Of a stretch of 6,074 nt of DNA, positions 5,475 through 6,074 are shown piece by piece. Made by a program: the position numbers and the translations under genes. Under the pieces are notes generated by a model. The model made no database searches. It was given only the letters and a program-made list of their open reading frames with translations, and was not told where the DNA came from. The stretch lies in assembly GCA_964548905.1 (NCBI GenBank), contig CAZJTL010000249.1:1-6074 (forward strand), written 5' to 3'. The stretch's first letter is position 1; each line of letters begins with the position of its first letter. This stretch comes from CAZJTL01 sp964548905 (GTDB taxonomy: Bacteria > Cyanobacteriota > Cyanobacteriia > Cyanobacteriales > Xenococcaceae).

Positions 5475-5705
5475 CTAAGAAGCTAGCATTGATGTACTCG
5501 TAATCTGAGTGACGATCTTAGGTGAGTGAGTCAAGGTATTGTGAATTAGACAGGACTTAGTAGCAGTTTCCAAACCTTTTTGATGACGAGCATCTAGAGC
5601 GAAAGGACCAAAGTAGTAAGTACAAGAAGGTGTTGAAGTATGAATTTTGAGCCACCAGTGGTTATTTTGCTTTCTTAGAAAAGGTAGAGGAAAAGTCAAC
5701 TTCAT
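5475..5705 (-). CDS. DUF1816-type small cyanobacterial protein
   Basis: A 76-residue soluble protein. Residues about 16-35 (NHWWLKIHTSTPSCTYYFGP) match the hallmark of DUF1816, a family of short cyanobacterial proteins with WW-x-x-I-x-T-x-x-P-x-C-x-YYFGPF. No function is established to my knowledge. The part after FGPF (ALDARHQKGLETATKS onward) does not show the usual acidic EAxxxxxGYxEDL segment, and neither other frame restores it, so this member is divergent or truncated in function. The start at 5703-5705 follows only a weak purine stretch. It is upstream of, and in the same direction as, the secreted 155-residue gene with 62 bp between them, so co-transcription is possible but unproven. 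Confidence 0.7.
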   Translation of the reverse strand: MKLTFPLPFLRKQNNHWWLKIHTSTPSCTYYFGPFALDARHQKGLETATKSCLIHNTLTHSPKIVTQITSTSMLAS

Positions 5706-5800
5706 TAGCTCGATATTTCTAAGCTCTACACTTTTAACTCTAGAAAAAACATGTGAGTAATTTGTGAGGGTAAAAAACTTATTTTATTTTCTGGCTTTCA

Positions 5801-5837
5801 AAAGAAGGCAGGAGGCGTGATGTCAGTCGGCAGGAGG
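5801..5837 (+). repeat. Degenerate GGCAGGAGG short repeats
   Basis: GGCAGGAGG occurs at 5807-5815 and again at 5829-5837 in otherwise non-coding DNA. Short GGCAGGA-type tandem heptamers are common between genes in filamentous and colonial cyanobacteria, and this looks like a decayed remnant. The motif resembles a ribosome site, but no reading frame follows either copy at the right distance. Confidence 0.5.
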
Positions 5838-5883
5838 TTGGCTAAAAGGTAGGATACAAAGCCAGTGCGATCGCGTAGCGTGG

Positions 5884-5908
5884 GTTCAACAGAGTAAAAT
5901 TGTTGAAC
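5884..5908. promoter_or_regulatory. Dyad GTTCAACA-N9-TGTTGAAC upstream of the edge gene
   Basis: This is a perfect 8-bp inverted repeat with a 9-base centre, ending 23 bp before the ATG at 5932. The right arm includes TTGAAC (5903-5908), and 17 bases further lies TAAAAT (5926-5931). Those would make a fair sigma-70-type promoter, but it would start transcription just inside the proposed gene. An operator for a dimeric regulator, or a hairpin in the leader, are the main readings. There is no T-run, so it is not an intrinsic terminator on the plus strand. Confidence 0.45.
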
Positions 5909-5931
5909 AAAATTATTGAAATTATTAAAAT

Positions 5932-6074
5932 ATGGACTTGCTTGAAAGCATCTTTGCTCGTCTGTTGAATGCCATTATTCTTCTGCCAACTTGGCAAGAT
6001 TGGATAAATGCTGCTGCACTCGGCTCTCCCGTACTCATGGTGATAAGCAAAGATTATCAAATTAAGGGCATATG
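5932..6074 (+). CDS. Start of an unidentified, probably membrane-associated protein (cut by window end)
   Basis: A frame of 47 codons opens at ATG 5932 and runs to the window edge without a stop. It begins MDLLESIFARLLNAIILLP, followed by a W-x-x-W pair (TWQDW, 20-24) and a hydrophobic stretch AAALGSPVLMVI (27-38). The composition suits the N-terminus of a membrane protein; intramembrane proteases of the CPBP type sometimes begin similarly, but I cannot identify it. There is no Shine-Dalgarno; the upstream sequence is AT-rich. A competing minus-strand open frame over the same bases (6060-5842) has low-quality, non-family-like sequence, so the plus strand is preferred. Confidence 0.45.
   Translation, partial: MDLLESIFARLLNAIILLPTWQDWINAAALGSPVLMVISKDYQIKGI

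Noticed and set aside
5807..5837. GGCAGGAGG copies as ribosome-binding sites
   Set aside because: No start codon with a sustained reading frame follows at suitable distance; repeat remnants are more likely.
5842..6060. Minus-strand open frame of 72 codons
   Set aside because: Its sequence has no family-like pattern, and it overlaps a better plus-strand start at 5932 as well as the dyad and HIP1 site.
1..6074. CRISPR array, tRNA or rRNA genes
   Set aside because: No regularly spaced repeats and no recognisable tRNA or rRNA sequence were seen on either strand.

Overview
The window looks cyanobacterial. The octamer GCGATCGC (HIP1, highly over-represented in many cyanobacterial genomes) occurs at least ten times in about 6 kb (starts near 556, 723, 1003, 1153, 1554, 1861, 2299, 2988, 4881 and 5867). 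A small DUF1816-type protein, a family I know only from cyanobacteria, is also present. The genus cannot be fixed from this sequence.

Layout. From 1 to 4474 everything reads on the minus strand. In transcription order (right to left) the genes are: a metallo-beta-lactamase-fold hydrolase of persulfide-dioxygenase type (4474-3746), a rhodanese with two membrane helices (3724-3161), a TauE/SafE-type sulfur-anion transporter (3124-2228), a mini PepSY-type two-helix membrane protein (2186-1911), a secreted Met/His-rich protein with an internal duplication (1788-1252), and a decayed cation P-type ATPase (1202 to beyond position 1). Divergent from this row is an ArsR-family repressor (4610-4948, plus). 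Between them lies a very AT-rich 135-bp control region with two perfect palindromes and an 11-bp direct repeat. The repressor's stop codon overlaps tail-to-tail with that of a secreted 155-residue protein (5412-4945, minus). Beyond it come the DUF1816 protein (5705-5475, minus), a short intergenic stretch with degenerate GGCAGGAGG repeats and a dyad symmetry, and the start of an unidentified plus-strand gene cut by the window end.

How the genes work together. The repressor, dioxygenase, rhodanese and TauE set resembles known reactive-sulfur detoxification loci: the BigR operons of Xylella and Agrobacterium, and the ygaV-ygaP pair of E. coli. The likely job is to sense sulfide-derived persulfides, oxidise them to sulfite, move sulfane sulfur with the rhodanese, and export sulfite or related anions through TauE. 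The repressor's cysteines are not where I recall the BigR/SqrR sensing pair to be, so its signal is uncertain. Two secreted proteins with GGM/MM-rich stretches, one on each side of the sulfur genes, suggest a possible metal (perhaps copper) or redox component in the periplasm; this is inference.

The ATPase is a pseudogene. The DKTGT phosphorylation motif and the TGES motif are present, but roughly 45-50 residues of the actuator domain appear to be missing, the fourth-membrane-helix motif is altered, and an in-frame TAA interrupts a frame that continues homologous to the window edge.
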